The notes: generated by a model not told the origin, from the letters alone. A stretch of 64,000 nucleotides of DNA from an uncultured Collinsella sp. (GCA_959600835.1 CAUGNQ010000002.1:1-64000); one strand, 5' to 3'; positions 41,124 through 50,461 are shown, numbered from the stretch's first letter. Numbers and translations are program-made.

Positions 41124-41384
41124 TTCTGCTCAATCGCCCTAATGGCGTTAGTGTCGGAAAAATAAGACGTTGCTTTTTGCCCCTGCGGAAAGATTGGGGA
41201 ACTAAGCCCTCGTCCCTCCCAGGTTGACCTACTCGAGGTCGTCGCCCTTGTGGCGTTAGGGCGGAAAATAATAAGAAGCCTTCGCGCTGCGGAATGATTT
41301 TGGAAACTAAGTACGGGGACCCGCCCAAGCCGTTCTGCTCAATCGCCCTTGTGGTGTTGGGGCTGAAAGGGTGGGACGCGTGGG
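41078..41384. repeat. Three tandem ~104-bp degenerate repeats
   Basis: The landmark CTGCGGA recurs at 41080, 41183 and 41287. Units 1 and 3 share a long identical core (TGATTTTGGAAACTAAGTAC then ACCCGCC and CCGTTCTGCTCAATCGCCCT); unit 2 is degenerate but keeps CGCCCTTGTGGCGTTAG. There is no open frame of interest. Confidence 0.82.
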
Positions 41385-42008
41385 TTATTTGGTTGTTAGG
41401 GTTAGTAGGTCGTTGGGGGTTTTGAGGTTGTAGGTGGCGTTTGGGATATCTTGGTGTGATCCCCATGCTGCTCGGGCAAAACTGACCCCTGCTGAAGTTG
41501 CGCATTGTTCGTCGTAGACGGTGTCGCCAACGTAGACGACGTTGCCAGGATTCGCGCCCGCACGTCGGAGATATTCGAGCATGGGTGCGGGTGCGGGTTT
41601 ATGTTCGGTTGTGTCTTCGACAAGGATGATGTGCTCAAAATACTTATCGAAGCCAAGGGGTGCAATTTCTTTTGCGTATTCGTCGCGTGCACGTGAGGAG
41701 ACGATGCCAAGTTTGCAGCCGCTATCGGCGAGTGTTGCGATGACTTCAAGCAAACCTGGAAACACGCTGATGGTGCTTTTAAAGCTGGCGGCAACTTGGC
41801 ACCAGCGATCCAACGTTGCCTGCGAGTAGATCCCAAGTTTCTCAAGGGCATCCTTGCCGGGTATGCCGAGGGCAAAGTCAAGCTCGTGTCGGGGAAGCGT
41901 TTTGCTGGTCTCTTCTTGGACAATCTGGACAAGCGATGACAGAACGCTTTCTTCTGTATCTGCCAATGTCCCATCAACGTCAAATACGATATGGTCAAAG
42001 TGCTTCAT
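41385..42008 (-). CDS. HAD-superfamily phosphatase (Gph/PpaX-like)
   Basis: A 207-residue HAD hydrolase. VFDVDGTLADTEES (nucleophile Asp10 and Asp12), LGIVSSRARDEY (motif II), EHKPAPAPMLEYL (motif III Lys) and VYVGDTVYDEQCATSAG (motif IV) are all present, with a helical cap between residues of about 18 and 85. Likely substrates are small phosphate esters such as phosphoglycolate, pyrophosphate or a sugar phosphate; the sequence does not decide. AGAGGAGC precedes the ATG. It lies 56 nt downstream of the AraC regulator on the same strand. Confidence 0.88.
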   Translation of the reverse strand: MKHFDHIVFDVDGTLADTEESVLSSLVQIVQEETSKTLPRHELDFALGIPGKDALEKLGIYSQATLDRWCQVAASFKSTISVFPGLLEVIATLADSGCKLGIVSSRARDEYAKEIAPLGFDKYFEHIILVEDTTEHKPAPAPMLEYLRRAGANPGNVVYVGDTVYDEQCATSAGVSFARAAWGSHQDIPNATYNLKTPNDLLTLTTK

Positions 42009-42064
42009 ATGATTGCTCCTCTCTGTTGTTTGCCTGCAAGTTTGATGCAGTGACAGAAGAAGGG

Positions 42065-43003
42065 CTAGCGGGATTTCTGCCTGGTGCTATCGAGATTCTG
42101 CCTCGCTGCTCGATAGCTCGAAGGAGTGCACCCCATTTGTTCTTTAAATACCTGGCCAAGATGGCTTGCTGTTATAAATCCGCATTGGCGCGCGACTGTC
42201 TGTACCGTTCGCGTGGTGTGTGCCAAAAGTTCGCAAGCACGGTTTACGCGGTATGCGCGCAGATATGCCGCCGGGGTCGTTCCTGCGCAAGCTTCGATAA
42301 TGCGGTAACACTCTCTTTCGCTTACGCCGGCTGCAGATGCCATCTGGGGCACATCTATAGCGGCTGCATAGTTTGCGCGGATATAGTCCAGGATTGCCTT
42401 GAACTGTACGTCGCGGTTGGTCATCCAAGAGGCGCCGTCGGAGGAAAAGAGCGGTTCGGCCTTGGCGTAAATCTGAATCCAGAGCTCTGACAAGCTATTC
42501 CGAAGCGCCATCTCGTTCTGCGGACGTTGAAGGTCGTGGTTAAAGGAACTCTTTAGCAAATCGATAAAGGGCATATCGTCGGGATTGGTGGGCGACCATT
42601 TGAGCACATCGACGCCTCGACATTGAAGCAATGGGTTGATGTAGCGCTTTTGGAGACGTCCCGCGGGATCGCCGAGCATCGACGGCTGAAAGATATGCAG
42701 CATTTGAATGGCTGGCGCCGAATTGGGTGATTGCAGCGTGCTGTGCAAAACGCCGCCGTTGATAAAGCCGGCGGACCCTTCCTCAAAGCGTACGTGCTCA
42801 TGAGCCGCGTGCGTTCGATAGTCAATCGCTCCCTGCTCCATGTAGAAAAGCTCAACTTCGGAATGCCAGTGCCAGGGGACGGAATTGCCCGGATAGCGAG
42901 CGAATTCTGCGCGTTCGGCAATATAGGGCCAGTCTTCGGCGGTCTCGGGAAACGCTTCCTCGCGTCCTCCGCGGTGCAATTCTATGTGATCCATGTTTCG
43001 CAT
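42065..43003 (-). CDS. AraC-family regulator
   Basis: A 312-residue protein. The N-terminal cupin domain (about 30-150) has WHWHSEVELFYMEQGAIDYRTHAAHEHVRFEEGSAGFINGGVLH (in blocks), the usual sugar-sensing jelly roll. The C-terminal double helix-turn-helix (about 210-305) has MASAAGVSERECYRIIEACAGTTPAAYLRAYRVNRACELL and QCGFITASHLGQVFKEQMGCTPSSYR. The start is uncertain: MRNMDHIEL at 43003 or MDHIEL at 42994, both with weak ribosome binding sites. The target is unknown; it may control the downstream phosphatase gene. Confidence 0.88.
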   Translation of the reverse strand: MRNMDHIELHRGGREEAFPETAEDWPYIAERAEFARYPGNSVPWHWHSEVELFYMEQGAIDYRTHAAHEHVRFEEGSAGFINGGVLHSTLQSPNSAPAIQMLHIFQPSMLGDPAGRLQKRYINPLLQCRGVDVLKWSPTNPDDMPFIDLLKSSFNHDLQRPQNEMALRNSLSELWIQIYAKAEPLFSSDGASWMTNRDVQFKAILDYIRANYAAAIDVPQMASAAGVSERECYRIIEACAGTTPAAYLRAYRVNRACELLAHTTRTVQTVARQCGFITASHLGQVFKEQMGCTPSSYRAARQNLDSTRQKSR

Positions 43004-43028
43004 GGCATCAGTATAAAGCGCGATGGGC

Positions 43029-43238
43029 TTAGATTGCTCTTGCCTGTTCGGGGAACGCCTTGTCTAGGGATGCTTGGAGCTTTTCGAAGGATGCTCGTAA
43101 GTTGAGGCTCTGATCGGCTGAGCGCTTGGTTTTTGTGGTGGGGGAGTCGAGGAGGCCGTTTCTCTGTGTCGGGGGGAAGGAGAAAAGGTTTGCATGTTTT
43201 AGGGATGGCTGCTGTGCTGCGTCATTGGAAGAATGCAT
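43029..43238 (-). CDS. Small hypothetical protein
   Basis: A possible 69-residue protein ending RASFEKLQASLDKAFPEQARAI. GAGGAGG stands 10 nt before the ATG and the AraC gene begins 25 nt downstream on the same strand. No family is recognised, and codon use gives only weak support. It could equally be a chance frame in the 488-bp spacer, which otherwise holds nothing recognisable. Confidence 0.3.
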   Translation of the reverse strand: MHSSNDAAQQPSLKHANLFSFPPTQRNGLLDSPTTKTKRSADQSLNLRASFEKLQASLDKAFPEQARAI

Positions 43239-43491
43239 GCTTTTGCGGCCTCCTCGATATCCACCAAAAGGATGCGCTCGGGGTTTGCTGCTAGGTCCCG
43301 TGCGCTGGCTACATTATGCCGCGGCTGCTGCAAAGAAGCGCTAAAGAAAGGCTTAACCTGGTTTGGTGTTACGATGAAACTGCAGGTCAGAGGTATCGAG
43401 TAACACTCTTGAAAGGTTTTGAGCTTAAGGGCTTTCTAAGGTTTGTGACGTGGTTGTGGCGCGGACGTGCGGAGCGTGTGAATGCTCGCTG

Positions 43492-44481
43492 TTAGCGCTG
43501 CGGCTCTGCGGTGCGCACCTGCTCGATGACCTTTTCCATCGTGGCGTCGATGCGGTCTTTTTTGAGTTCGCATTCCCAGATGGTTATGGGCGTCCAGCCC
43601 ATTTGAGTGAGTGCTGCCACGGCAGCGCGGTCGCGCTCGACGTTGCGACGGAACTTTGCCTCCCAAAACTCAACGTTGCGCTTGGGCTGGCTCGGATTGC
43701 ACTTGGGGCAGCGGTGCCAAAAGCAGCCGTTGACGAAGATGGCGATCTTGCGGCCGGGGAAGGCGATGTCGGGCTTGCCGGGAACCTTCCATTCCAAGCG
43801 ATAACCCGTAAGGCCCGCTGCGCGCAGACGCTGTCGTACGAGCAGCTCGGGCTTGGTGTTGGCGCGCTTGTTGCCCTTCATGGACTTTTTGATGGCGGCA
43901 CGACGACGGACCAGTTCGCGCTCGTCAGCGGAGAGGTCCGAGGTATCGATGCCGTCGAGCAGACCGGGCTTGGGACGCTTTTTGCTGCGGCGTTTAGGTG
44001 CGCGCTTGGGTTTGGTAGCGGGGTGTTCGGTCGTGGCGGCCTCGGCGTCGTTGACAGTGCCGTTGGCCTCGAGCCGGTCTTCCTTCAGCTCAATCAGGGC
44101 ATCGATGAGCCCCTTGTCTGCGGGCATCCATTCCACCGTGGCAAGCGAAGTGCGTGGAATCCAGCGAATATCGAGCTGACGGTCATGCTTTTGGGGCTCG
44201 CCAGACTCTTTGGCCAGCGAGCAGTAGTAACACTCCATCGAGAGGTGAAAATCGGGGTAGTCATACTCAACGGTGTAGAAATCACGCAAGTTGGTGACTT
44301 TTACCTGCAGCTCTTCCATAAGCTCGCGGCGCACAGCGTCTTCGGGTGTCTCGCCGCGCATGAGTTTGCCGCCTGGGAACTCCCAAAGTCCCTGCATGTC
44401 GCCATAGCCGCGCTGCACGGCAAGCAGCTCGTCAGATCCATCCTTGCGAATGATCCCAGCGGCAACATGAACAGTCTTCAA
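43492..44481 (-). CDS. Fused MutT (Nudix) - Vsr endonuclease protein
   Basis: A 329-residue fusion from a TTG start with GGAAGGA upstream, giving the MutT-like N-terminus (M)KTVHVAAGIIRK. Residues 38-60 form a perfect Nudix box (GKLMRGETPEDAVRRELMEE), so residues 1-130 resemble 8-oxo-dGTP diphosphatase MutT. A Lys/Arg-rich linker spans about 150-175. Residues of about 195-325 are a Vsr-type patch-repair endonuclease: NTKPELLVRQRLRAAGLTGYRL, PDIAF with probable catalytic Asp238, and FVNGCFWHRCPKC as the zinc/active-site segment. It would both clean the nucleotide pool and nick mismatched DNA. There is no Dcm-like methylase in the window. Confidence 0.88.
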   Translation of the reverse strand: MKTVHVAAGIIRKDGSDELLAVQRGYGDMQGLWEFPGGKLMRGETPEDAVRRELMEELQVKVTNLRDFYTVEYDYPDFHLSMECYYCSLAKESGEPQKHDRQLDIRWIPRTSLATVEWMPADKGLIDALIELKEDRLEANGTVNDAEAATTEHPATKPKRAPKRRSKKRPKPGLLDGIDTSDLSADERELVRRRAAIKKSMKGNKRANTKPELLVRQRLRAAGLTGYRLEWKVPGKPDIAFPGRKIAIFVNGCFWHRCPKCNPSQPKRNVEFWEAKFRRNVERDRAAVAALTQMGWTPITIWECELKKDRIDATMEKVIEQVRTAEPQR

Positions 44482-44616
44482 CAGGAGTCCTTCCTCAGCA
44501 TCGGTCAATGAACTACCTTACACAACGGTAAGGCAAGCGTAAGCCATATCGATGGTAGCCGACTCGGCTTCTTGCGACTATAGATGCCGTAGACTAATCG
44601 CAAGAAAGGACTCGGT

Positions 44617-45402
44617 ATGCAAACCACGCACATGGCGACCCCGGTACTGGAGGTCGCGCATCTCGAAAAGGTATATGGAGCGCTGGGCAACGTGACCCGC
44701 GCGCTCAATGACGTCAGCTTTACGGTCAACCGCGGCGAATTCGTTGGCATCATGGGCGCTTCGGGCTCGGGCAAGTCGACGTTGCTCAACTGCGTGTCGA
44801 CCATCGATGCCGCCACGAGTGGCACCATTCGCATCAACGGGCAGGACGTTACGCGCATGAAGCAGGCCAAGCTCTCGCAGTTCCGCCGCGAGGAGCTGGG
44901 CTTTATCTTCCAGGATTCCAACCTGCTCGATACGCTCACGGCACGCGAGAACATCGCCCTGCCGCTCACCATTGCCCGCACAAACTCGGCAGAGATCTCG
45001 ACCCGCGTGCAGGACGTGGCCGCGCGCCTGTCCATTAGCCAGGTACTCGACAAGTACCCCTACCAGATGTCCGGTGGTCAGCAGCAGCGCGTTGTCGCGG
45101 CTCGCGCGCTCGTCACCGACCCCACCATGATCATGGCTGACGAGCCCACCGGCGCCCTCGATTCCAAGAGCGCCCGCCTGCTGCTCGAGAGCCTGGAGGC
45201 CCTGAATCGCCGCCTGCGCGCCACCGTGCTCATGGTCACGCACGATAGCTTTGCTGCAAGTTACACGAGCCGCGTGCTGTTTATCCGCGACGGCAAGATC
45301 TTCACCGAGCTGCGCCGCGGCGACACCGACCGCCGAGAGTTCTTCGACCGCATTATGGAGGTCGTTGCCATGATGGGCGGTGAGGGCTCCGATGCTCTGT
45401 AA
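44617..45402 (+). CDS. BceA-type ABC transporter ATP-binding protein
   Basis: A 261-residue ATPase. Walker A lies in GIMGASGSGKSTLLNCVS, the Q-loop in GFIFQDSNLLDTLTARENI, the signature in YQMSGGQQQRVVAARAL, Walker B in IMADEPTGALDS and the switch His in VMVTHDSF. It belongs to the MacB/BceA group that exports or dislodges antimicrobial peptides. Its end overlaps the permease start by 11 nt. There is no BceRS two-component system beside it. Confidence 0.92.
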   Translation: MQTTHMATPVLEVAHLEKVYGALGNVTRALNDVSFTVNRGEFVGIMGASGSGKSTLLNCVSTIDAATSGTIRINGQDVTRMKQAKLSQFRREELGFIFQDSNLLDTLTARENIALPLTIARTNSAEISTRVQDVAARLSISQVLDKYPYQMSGGQQQRVVAARALVTDPTMIMADEPTGALDSKSARLLLESLEALNRRLRATVLMVTHDSFAASYTSRVLFIRDGKIFTELRRGDTDRREFFDRIMEVVAMMGGEGSDAL

Positions 45403-47629
45403 ACTCGCTTGGGGTAACGTCCGCCGCGCCGGCCGCGATTACCTCGTCTACCTTTTGACGCTCACCTTGGGCGTCACCGTTTTCTATGCCTTTAACACCG
45501 TCTCGATGCAGGTCGACATTGCCGGCATCAAGGAGCAGGGACTGTCCGAGCTCATGGGCACCATGCTCGGTTACCTTACTTACTTTTTGGCTGGCGTCAT
45601 GGCCTTTTTGATGGTGTATGCCAATAACTTCATCATGAAACGCCGTAAGAAGGAGTTTGGCCTGTACCAGGTGCTTGGCATGGGGCGCGGGCGCGTCGCC
45701 ACGATCATGGCGCTCGAGACCGTGATCGTTTCGGTCGGCGCCTTTGTCGCCGGCATTGTGCTGGGCGTGGGGCTCTCCCAGCTCATGACGTTCTTTACGG
45801 CTTCGCTCTTTAAGACACAGATCGCCGATTTTCACTTCTTTTTCTCGGTGCATGCGTTCAACCTGACCCTTGCCTGCATGCTCGTAATGTTTGTGCTCAC
45901 GCTACTGCTGAACCTGCGCGCCGTGCGTCGTACCAAACTCATCGAGCTTATGGGTGCCGAGCGTCGCAACGAGAGCATCAAGACACGCAACCCCTGGATC
46001 GCGATTGCCATCTTTACCGTGGGCGTGCTACTTGTGGGCGTGGCCTATTACCGTCTGCTGCGTGATGGGTTCCCGCTAACCGAGACGGGCGACAAGCTGG
46101 ACGGGGCCATGAGCCAGTTTGGCATTACGACCGCTATGGTTACGGTGGGCACCTTTGCCCTGTTCTGGGGACTCTCGGGCATGCTCATCAAGCTGCTGCA
46201 GAGCTTGCGCGGCGTGTATTGGCGCGGCCTCAACATGTTTACCGTGCGCCAGCTTGCGGCCAAGGTCAATACGGTGTGCTTTTCGATGGGCGTCATCGCG
46301 ATGATTCTGTTCCTTGCCATTACCTCGGTGACGTGCGGTATGTCGATTGCCAACGTGATGAACGAGAATCTGGAGCGCTATAACCCTGTTGACGTGTCTC
46401 AGACGTATGTCTATTACACGCCCGAAACGCTCGACTACTACAAGGAGTATGTCAATCCGTCTGAGGCCGATCGCATGGTGCTGGCCGATGCAACGGTCGA
46501 TTTGTACGCTGCATGGCATGGCGATCGTAAAGATCCCGATAACGTTGCAGACGGTATTAAGGGCAAGTCGGCGGACAACAACGACGAGACCGGCAAGAAG
46601 GTCAATATCGCCGATGTTGCCGGTGAGCATGTGCAGATCGATTCGTATCTGAGTTATCCGCTTGGCGGCTCGGGCCCCTCGGTGGTGGCGGGTGAGATGT
46701 GCAAGGCCATGGGCGAAAAGCTTCCCAAGGCGCTCGAGGGAAGCAACGCCGATGCGATGGGTCTGTATGTGACGCCGGCGAGCCAGTACAACAAACTGCG
46801 CCAGATGATGGGCGAGGAGCCGGTGAGCATTGGCCGCGACCAGTATCTGCTCACGTGTGATATGGGCGGTGAGCTGGGCGACCTGTACACCAAGTATATG
46901 GCTGGCGGCCATGCCCTTACCTTGGGCGGGCATACGCTCAAGCCCGCAACCGATAAGTCGGACGAGGACACGGCGGCCATCGCCAACTCGGCGATGGGCA
47001 GCAATCCCGGTACCGTGGTCGTAGCCGATGAGCTGCTGTCCCAGCTTAACCTGCAGCCGTATTCCAGTAATCTGCTCGTTAACTACAAACAGGGGATGGA
47101 TACGACCGAGGCAGACGAGAGCATTAAATACACCTTGCTCGACAATCTGCTCGTGGACGGCAAGGAGTCGGGGTCGTGGGGAGTCTTCATCACGCGCTCC
47201 GAGATGTATACGCAGGCGGCGCAGATGAACGGCATGATTAGCTATCTGGCCATCTACATTGGCTTTGTACTGGTCGTTGCGTGCGCGGCGATACTGTCGA
47301 TCCAGCAGCTCTCCAATGTGGCCGACGGCAGCCGCAGCTATCGTGTGCTGGCACAGATCGGCTGTGACGACCGCCAGATCCGGCATTCGGTGATGGCGCA
47401 GCAAGCGGTGTTCTTCCTGTTCCCGCTGGCAGTGGGCTTGGCGCACTCCTTTGTGGCGCTCAAGGTGATCATCGAGCTGGTGAGCGTATTCGGCGATATG
47501 AGCATCGCCGGCACCGTGGGCCTCACCTGCGCGATTTTCCTGGCGGCCTATGGTGGCTACTTCCTGGTAACGTACCTCATGAGCGCCGGCATGGTACAAG
47601 CTGCCATCGCCACCCGCTACAGCGAGTAA
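45392..47629 (+). CDS. BceB-type ABC transporter permease
   Basis: A protein of about 745 residues with ten expected membrane helices in the BceB/FtsX layout. Four N-terminal helices are followed by further helices up to about 330, a large extracellular domain (about 340-630), and three C-terminal helices. KRRKKEFGLYQVLGMGRGRV and YRVLAQIGCDDRQIRHSVMAQQAVFFLFPLAVGLAHS are the two FtsX-like coupling regions. Such pairs give resistance to or sense cell-wall-active peptides. The GTG at 45380 is a less likely alternative start. A strong terminator follows. Confidence 0.9.
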   Translation: MLCKLAWGNVRRAGRDYLVYLLTLTLGVTVFYAFNTVSMQVDIAGIKEQGLSELMGTMLGYLTYFLAGVMAFLMVYANNFIMKRRKKEFGLYQVLGMGRGRVATIMALETVIVSVGAFVAGIVLGVGLSQLMTFFTASLFKTQIADFHFFFSVHAFNLTLACMLVMFVLTLLLNLRAVRRTKLIELMGAERRNESIKTRNPWIAIAIFTVGVLLVGVAYYRLLRDGFPLTETGDKLDGAMSQFGITTAMVTVGTFALFWGLSGMLIKLLQSLRGVYWRGLNMFTVRQLAAKVNTVCFSMGVIAMILFLAITSVTCGMSIANVMNENLERYNPVDVSQTYVYYTPETLDYYKEYVNPSEADRMVLADATVDLYAAWHGDRKDPDNVADGIKGKSADNNDETGKKVNIADVAGEHVQIDSYLSYPLGGSGPSVVAGEMCKAMGEKLPKALEGSNADAMGLYVTPASQYNKLRQMMGEEPVSIGRDQYLLTCDMGGELGDLYTKYMAGGHALTLGGHTLKPATDKSDEDTAAIANSAMGSNPGTVVVADELLSQLNLQPYSSNLLVNYKQGMDTTEADESIKYTLLDNLLVDGKESGSWGVFITRSEMYTQAAQMNGMISYLAIYIGFVLVVACAAILSIQQLSNVADGSRSYRVLAQIGCDDRQIRHSVMAQQAVFFLFPLAVGLAHSFVALKVIIELVSVFGDMSIAGTVGLTCAIFLAAYGGYFLVTYLMSAGMVQAAIATRYSE

Positions 47630-47665
47630 CAAGCGGGCAAAACCGTCGCAAAATCAGAGCGAATA

Positions 47666-47702
47666 ACCGCCGCGAAGGGAGTCCAGCTCCCTTCGCGGCG
47701 GT
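47666..47702 (+). terminator. Terminator of the BceAB operon
   Basis: ACCGCCGCGAAGGGAG-TCCAG-CTCCCTTCGCGGCGGT is a perfect 16-bp stem followed by ATTTTG. Confidence 0.88.
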
Positions 47703-47730
47703 ATTTTGCGTATCTAGAGCATCTCAGATG

Positions 47731-47851
47731 CAAGTGAGTAGGCTTTTTTGGATCTGCCGAGCACATCGCGGCAAGTGCTCAATAAAATCGCAGGTCAGGG
47801 CTGTGGCGTTTTGAGGTGTGCTCGGCATCCCGCCAAAAGCCTACTCACTTG
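47731..47851. repeat. 121-bp inverted-repeat element, copy 1
   Basis: The ends CAAGTGAGTAGGCTTTT / AAAAGCCTACTCACTTG match. Inside, GCCGAGCACA and TGTGCTCGGC make a second inverted pair around CGCAGGTCAG. It has a partner of the same length at 61727. Homology to that copy extends outward to about 47660 and 47945, including both flanking terminator hairpins. Confidence 0.9.
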
Positions 47852-47864
47852 GTTTTACTGCTAG

Positions 47865-47906
47865 AAAACCGCCGCGAGGGAAAGTAGCTCCCTCGCGGCG
47901 GTTTTT
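47865..47906. terminator. Bidirectional terminator between BceAB and luxR1
   Basis: AACCGCCGCGAGGGA / TCCCTCGCGGCGGTT has TTT on the plus side and TTTT on the minus side. It is part of the repeated block shared with 61862-61900. Confidence 0.85.
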
Positions 47907-47958
47907 GGCGTTTGCCCAGATAAAACCTGCCAAAATAAACCTGTCCCTTTTTGGCAGG

Positions 47959-48924
47959 TTATCGCTTCCAAAAGTGGAGGATGAGCGTCGTGCGGTTTTG
48001 CTGTTCGGTTTTGACCAGGATGTTGTGGATGTGGGTCTTGACGGTGCCCACGGCAAGGAATAGCTCGTCAGCGATCTCTTGGTTCGATTTGCCCAGTACG
48101 ACCAGACGCATAACTTCGGTCTCACGGTTGGAGAGCTTGTAGGCGTTGCGATAGAAGGGCATCTGCTCTTCGATGTGTCGATCAAGATCGCTGACGTTCT
48201 TTTCCTCGGGCGCCTCCTGCATGCGGATTGAAAGCACGTGGTAGGAGTAGATGATCAGCAGAATCGCAAAGTAGCAGGCAAAGACGTTTTCGCTAAAGTT
48301 GCGCTCGGACAGATATAGTTGCAGCCAAGAGGGCGCCAGACTCATGGGGACAATCAGAATGTTGTAGAAATCCTCGGCAACGATGCAACCGACCAGAATA
48401 GCGCCGATAATCAGGTGCTTTCGTTGGTTGTTAACGCGTGCCTTCAGCTCGACTTGTGTGCTCTTGCGTGCCGTCCAAAAGATATATAGCCCCACGAAAA
48501 CAAGGAATACCTGACGCATCGTGTAGTAGAGCCATTGATGAATGGGGCCGTAGGGGACAGCGACGATAATCAGCAGCTCGCTCAGCAAGAACGTTGCGAC
48601 GGGAATGACAAACTGCTTTTTTGAATGCTTGTCGAGCAAATCCATGGCAATGAGCCAAATAAAAGCCTGCGAAGCGGTCGCCACAAAGGTCCGCAACACA
48701 GGCATGGTAATTGAGTAATAGTCGCTGGCTGGAAAACTCTGGTTTTGCAGCGTGTATTCAAAAAAGAAAATCTCGGTCATCTCGATGGCATAGCAGATAA
48801 ATACGCCGCTGCCATAGATAAAGAAGCGTCGACGAGACGAGGCATAGGCGGCAAGCGAAAGCACTGCCGTCACAATACAGATCACGAGTATCGCTAGGGT
48901 ATAGAAGAACATCAGAGTGTTCAT
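47959..48924 (-). CDS. LuxR-family regulator with N-terminal membrane domain, copy 1
   Basis: A 321-residue protein with seven hydrophobic segments over residues 1-235 and a C-terminal LuxR/GerE helix-turn-helix (about 255-321: YKLSNRETEVMRLVVLGKSNQEIADELFLAVGTVKTHIHNILVKT). Such 7-TM LuxR proteins are abundant in Coriobacteriia and usually sit beside the transporter or enzyme genes they regulate. It is divergent from the putrescine carbamoyltransferase gene, so it is a good candidate regulator of the agmatine cluster (inference). A paralogue lies at 55812. Confidence 0.9.
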   Translation of the reverse strand: MNTLMFFYTLAILVICIVTAVLSLAAYASSRRRFFIYGSGVFICYAIEMTEIFFFEYTLQNQSFPASDYYSITMPVLRTFVATASQAFIWLIAMDLLDKHSKKQFVIPVATFLLSELLIIVAVPYGPIHQWLYYTMRQVFLVFVGLYIFWTARKSTQVELKARVNNQRKHLIIGAILVGCIVAEDFYNILIVPMSLAPSWLQLYLSERNFSENVFACYFAILLIIYSYHVLSIRMQEAPEEKNVSDLDRHIEEQMPFYRNAYKLSNRETEVMRLVVLGKSNQEIADELFLAVGTVKTHIHNILVKTEQQNRTTLILHFWKR

Positions 48925-49254
48925 CTGTCACCGTCCCATCTCATTTAATCTATGGCAAAGCCCTGTATGCCTTGTGGGGTATAGACGTCTCAACCCTTCG
49001 TTTCATTGCGGATTAGGCGCCGAGATACAGCATAGCCGTATACCGTTCGCGGTTCTAGATAGTAAACCCCCTGCAAGCCCGCTACCTGCGGGTTTATATT
49101 GGTTTAGAGGGGGTGTAACTCCGTGAACGGTCTTTAATCCCGAATAAACTAGGTAAAAATTGCATACGGGTGAATGATGGTCTTGTCAACACGAGGCGTG
49201 ATGTACGAGCGCCTCATAGTAATAGTCGGCAAGACCGGCGGAAAGGAAATCGAC
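48925..49254. promoter_or_regulatory. luxR1 / ptcA divergent control region
   Basis: There is no gene. ACCTGCGGGT (49084-49093) resembles the palindrome ACCTGCAGGT at 56890 upstream of the amidohydrolase. ACCCCCT ... AGGGGGT form a wider inverted pair around it. CCGTGAACGGT (49121-49131) is a copy of the recurrent motif. Confidence 0.55.
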
Positions 49255-50328
49255 ATGGCACTGCCTAAGGATTTCATCGACACCAACGACTTCACCAAAG
49301 AGCAGATTCTGGCTATCGAGGATCTTGGCCTGGCAATGAAGAAGGCCATCAAGGTTGACGGTTATTATCCGCACCTGCTCCGCAATAAGAGCCTTGGCAT
49401 GATCTTCCAGCAGGTCTCCACCCGCACCCGTCTTTCCTTCGAGACCGCTATGACCGACCTTGGCGGCCATGCTCAGTTCTATGGCCCTGGCACCATCCAG
49501 CTCGGCGGTCACGAGTCCCTGGGCGACACCGCTCGCGTTATGGGCTCGCTGCTCGACATCATGATGGCTCGCGTTGACCGTCACAAGGACGTCGTCGGCC
49601 TCGCCGAGGGCTCCGCTGTTCCCGTCATCAATGGCATGTCCGAGTTCAACCATCCCACGCAGGAGATGGGCGACCTCATGACCATGCTCGAGAACCTCCC
49701 CGAGGGCAAGAAGATCGAGGACTGCACCCTGGCCTTCATCGGCGACGCCACCCAGGTCTGCGTCTCCCTCATGTTCATCGCCTCCAAGGTCGGCATGAAG
49801 TTTGTCCAGTTTGGACCTAAGGGCCACCAGATCCCCGACGGCGGCCTGCACGTTGGCACCGTCGAGGAGCGCGCCGAGTTCGGCAAGCAGATGATGGCCA
49901 TCGCCGAGGAGAACTGCAAGGTCTCCGGCGGCTCTGTCGTCATCTCCGACGACATCGAGTGCATCAAGGGCGCCGACTTCATCTACACCGACGTGTGGTA
50001 TGGCCTGTACGACGAGGAGGTCTCGGGCGAGAACTACATGGACGTGTTCTATCCCAAGTATCAGGTCACCATGGACATGATGAACTTTGCCGGCCCCAAC
50101 TCCAAGTTCATGCACTGCCTGCCGGCCACCCGCAACGAGGAGGTCGTCGACGAAGTCATGGACGATCCCGAGCGCTCCCTGTGCTGGGTCGAGGCCGAGA
50201 ACCGCAAGCACTCCATCCGTGCTCTCCTTGCCGCCCTGGGCAAGCGCACCCCGCTCAACGACGAGGGTGTCGAGTACTCCGCCAAGGCTGAGCTCCACGC
50301 CGCTCTCGAGGCTCTCGAGCAGCTCTAA
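49255..50328 (+). CDS. ptcA: Putrescine carbamoyltransferase
   Basis: A 357-residue aspartate/ornithine carbamoyltransferase-family protein. [12 protein letters not shown] (55-66) is the carbamoyl phosphate loop, [16 protein letters not shown] and the [15 protein letters not shown] segment the active site. [38 protein letters not shown] and [28 protein letters not shown] are much closer to known PTC enzymes than to ArgF. It cleaves N-carbamoylputrescine to putrescine and carbamoyl phosphate. GGAAAGGAA precedes the ATG at 49255; the longer frame from 49174 is rejected. The antiporter and agmatine deiminase follow. Confidence 0.92.
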   Translation: MALPKDFIDTNDFTKEQILAIEDLGLAMKKAIKVDGYYPHLLRNKSLGMIFQQVSTRTRLSFETAMTDLGGHAQFYGPGTIQLGGHESLGDTARVMGSLLDIMMARVDRHKDVVGLAEGSAVPVINGMSEFNHPTQEMGDLMTMLENLPEGKKIEDCTLAFIGDATQVCVSLMFIASKVGMKFVQFGPKGHQIPDGGLHVGTVEERAEFGKQMMAIAEENCKVSGGSVVISDDIECIKGADFIYTDVWYGLYDEEVSGENYMDVFYPKYQVTMDMMNFAGPNSKFMHCLPATRNEEVVDEVMDDPERSLCWVEAENRKHSIRALLAALGKRTPLNDEGVEYSAKAELHAALEALEQL

Positions 50329-50461
50329 GCCTCAAGGCTTCTAAAAGCACGTTTGCGGGCGGCGGATGCTCGTCTCCTGTCGCCCGCTCACCGAGGCCCA
50401 AGCAATTGCCTTAATACCTTAGGGCCTCGGATCTGTCCAAGACTGAGCGAAGGAGCTCATC

